Made by a program: the position numbers and the translations under genes. DNA of 6,099 bases from Desulfobacterales bacterium (GTDB taxonomy: Bacteria; Desulfobacterota; Syntrophobacteria; B119-G9): contig JALXAI010000269.1 of assembly GCA_026992215.1 (NCBI GenBank), positions 1-6,099 of the forward strand, written 5' to 3'. A model generated the notes under the pieces. It did no database searches. It had not been told where the DNA came from and saw nothing but the letters and a program-made list of their open reading frames with translations. Positions 5,799 through 6,099 of this stretch are shown piece after piece (positions within the stretch are counted from its first letter, which is position 1; each line of letters starts with the position of its first letter).

Positions 5799-6099
5799 AT
5801 CGCTCTTTTACCATCCTGGCATCAACGACCACCAGCCTCCCTTCGGTATAGGTGACGGGATTTAAATCCATTTCAACGAGGCCCGGTTCAGATATCGCGA
5901 ATTCACCTATCCGTGCCAGCACTTCGACAACACTTTCCCTGTCAAGCGGAGGATAGTGCCTGAAACCTGTGCTTAGCTCTGGCCAGCATTTTAACTCTGC
6001 CACCATCTCACGATAGTCATGCGACAGGGCCGGAAGCAGCCTGAAGCTCACGTCTTTCACCAATTCAAGGAAAATTCCTCCCAGGCCAAAACTCATGAC
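5797..6099 (-). CDS. ADP-forming acyl-CoA synthetase, C-terminal end (5' truncated by window edge)
   Basis: About 100 C-terminal residues of the ATP-grasp (beta) part of acetyl/acyl-CoA synthetase (ADP-forming) are present, and the frame stays open to the right edge. The enzyme interconverts acyl-CoA + ADP + Pi and acid + ATP + CoA; in anaerobes it often makes ATP at the end of fermentation. Recognisable family stretches are VMSFGLGGIFLELVKDVSFRL, the segment around PELSTGFRHYPPLD, and VEMDLNPVTYTEGRLVVVDARM, where the DxNP and VDAR motifs are conserved in ATP-grasp enzymes. The usual G-x-RG-x-PP is GFRHYPP here, a small departure. It cannot be told whether the alpha (CoA-binding) part is fused at the N-terminus or encoded separately. 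It converges on the nitroreductase and shares the terminator region. Confidence 0.92.
   Translation of the reverse strand, partial: VMSFGLGGIFLELVKDVSFRLLPALSHDYREMVAELKCWPELSTGFRHYPPLDRESVVEVLARIGEFAISEPGLVEMDLNPVTYTEGRLVVVDARMVKER

Noticed and set aside
1..6099. CRISPR array, tRNA, insertion sequence or phage module
   Set aside because: No regularly spaced repeats, cloverleaf-like segments, transposase motifs or phage structural genes were seen on either strand.

Overview
The window looks like ordinary chromosome from a mesophilic anaerobic bacterium of moderate GC (mid-40s percent by eye). The type I signal peptidase has the single-anchor form and the C-terminal YWSWDS...RWNRIGRMIH ending that I associate with Desulfobacterota/Deltaproteobacteria-like lineages. 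The flanking acyl-CoA genes (a phenylacetate-CoA ligase-like tail and an ADP-forming acyl-CoA synthetase tail) fit a syntrophic or fermentative anaerobe. This taxonomic guess rests on remembered family patterns, not on a search.

Layout. Positions 1-2689 carry a rightward run: the 3' end of a phenylacetate-CoA ligase-like gene, lepB (overlapping it by 17 bases), a small FMN-binding flavin reductase-like protein, and a 12-helix MFS exporter. After a 108-base AT-rich gap with a good promoter candidate comes a 194-residue protein of unknown function with an N-terminal cysteine cluster and a very charged linker (2798-3382). It converges on a leftward two-gene unit: a NamZ/DUF1343-family protein without a signal peptide (3917-5083), followed 38 bases downstream by a small ArsD/thioredoxin-fold-like protein with a CxC motif (3564-3878). 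A 131-base divergent intergenic region with facing, overlapping promoter candidates separates this unit from a rightward nitroreductase (5215-5754). The nitroreductase ends at a clear intrinsic terminator and converges on the C-terminal end of an ADP-forming acyl-CoA synthetase that enters from the right edge.

How the genes may relate. Two acyl-CoA-forming enzymes flank flavin and thiol redox proteins (flavin reductase-like, nitroreductase, CxC thioredoxin-like) plus protein export and drug-efflux functions. I do not see a single pathway tying them together. The parts that deserve a second look are the NamZ-like/CxC-protein pair, which is unusual because the hydrolase appears cytoplasmic and has PQHG where the family usually has PEHG, and the orphan cysteine-cluster protein at 2798-3382. 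I found no CRISPR array, tRNA, rRNA, insertion sequence or phage gene.
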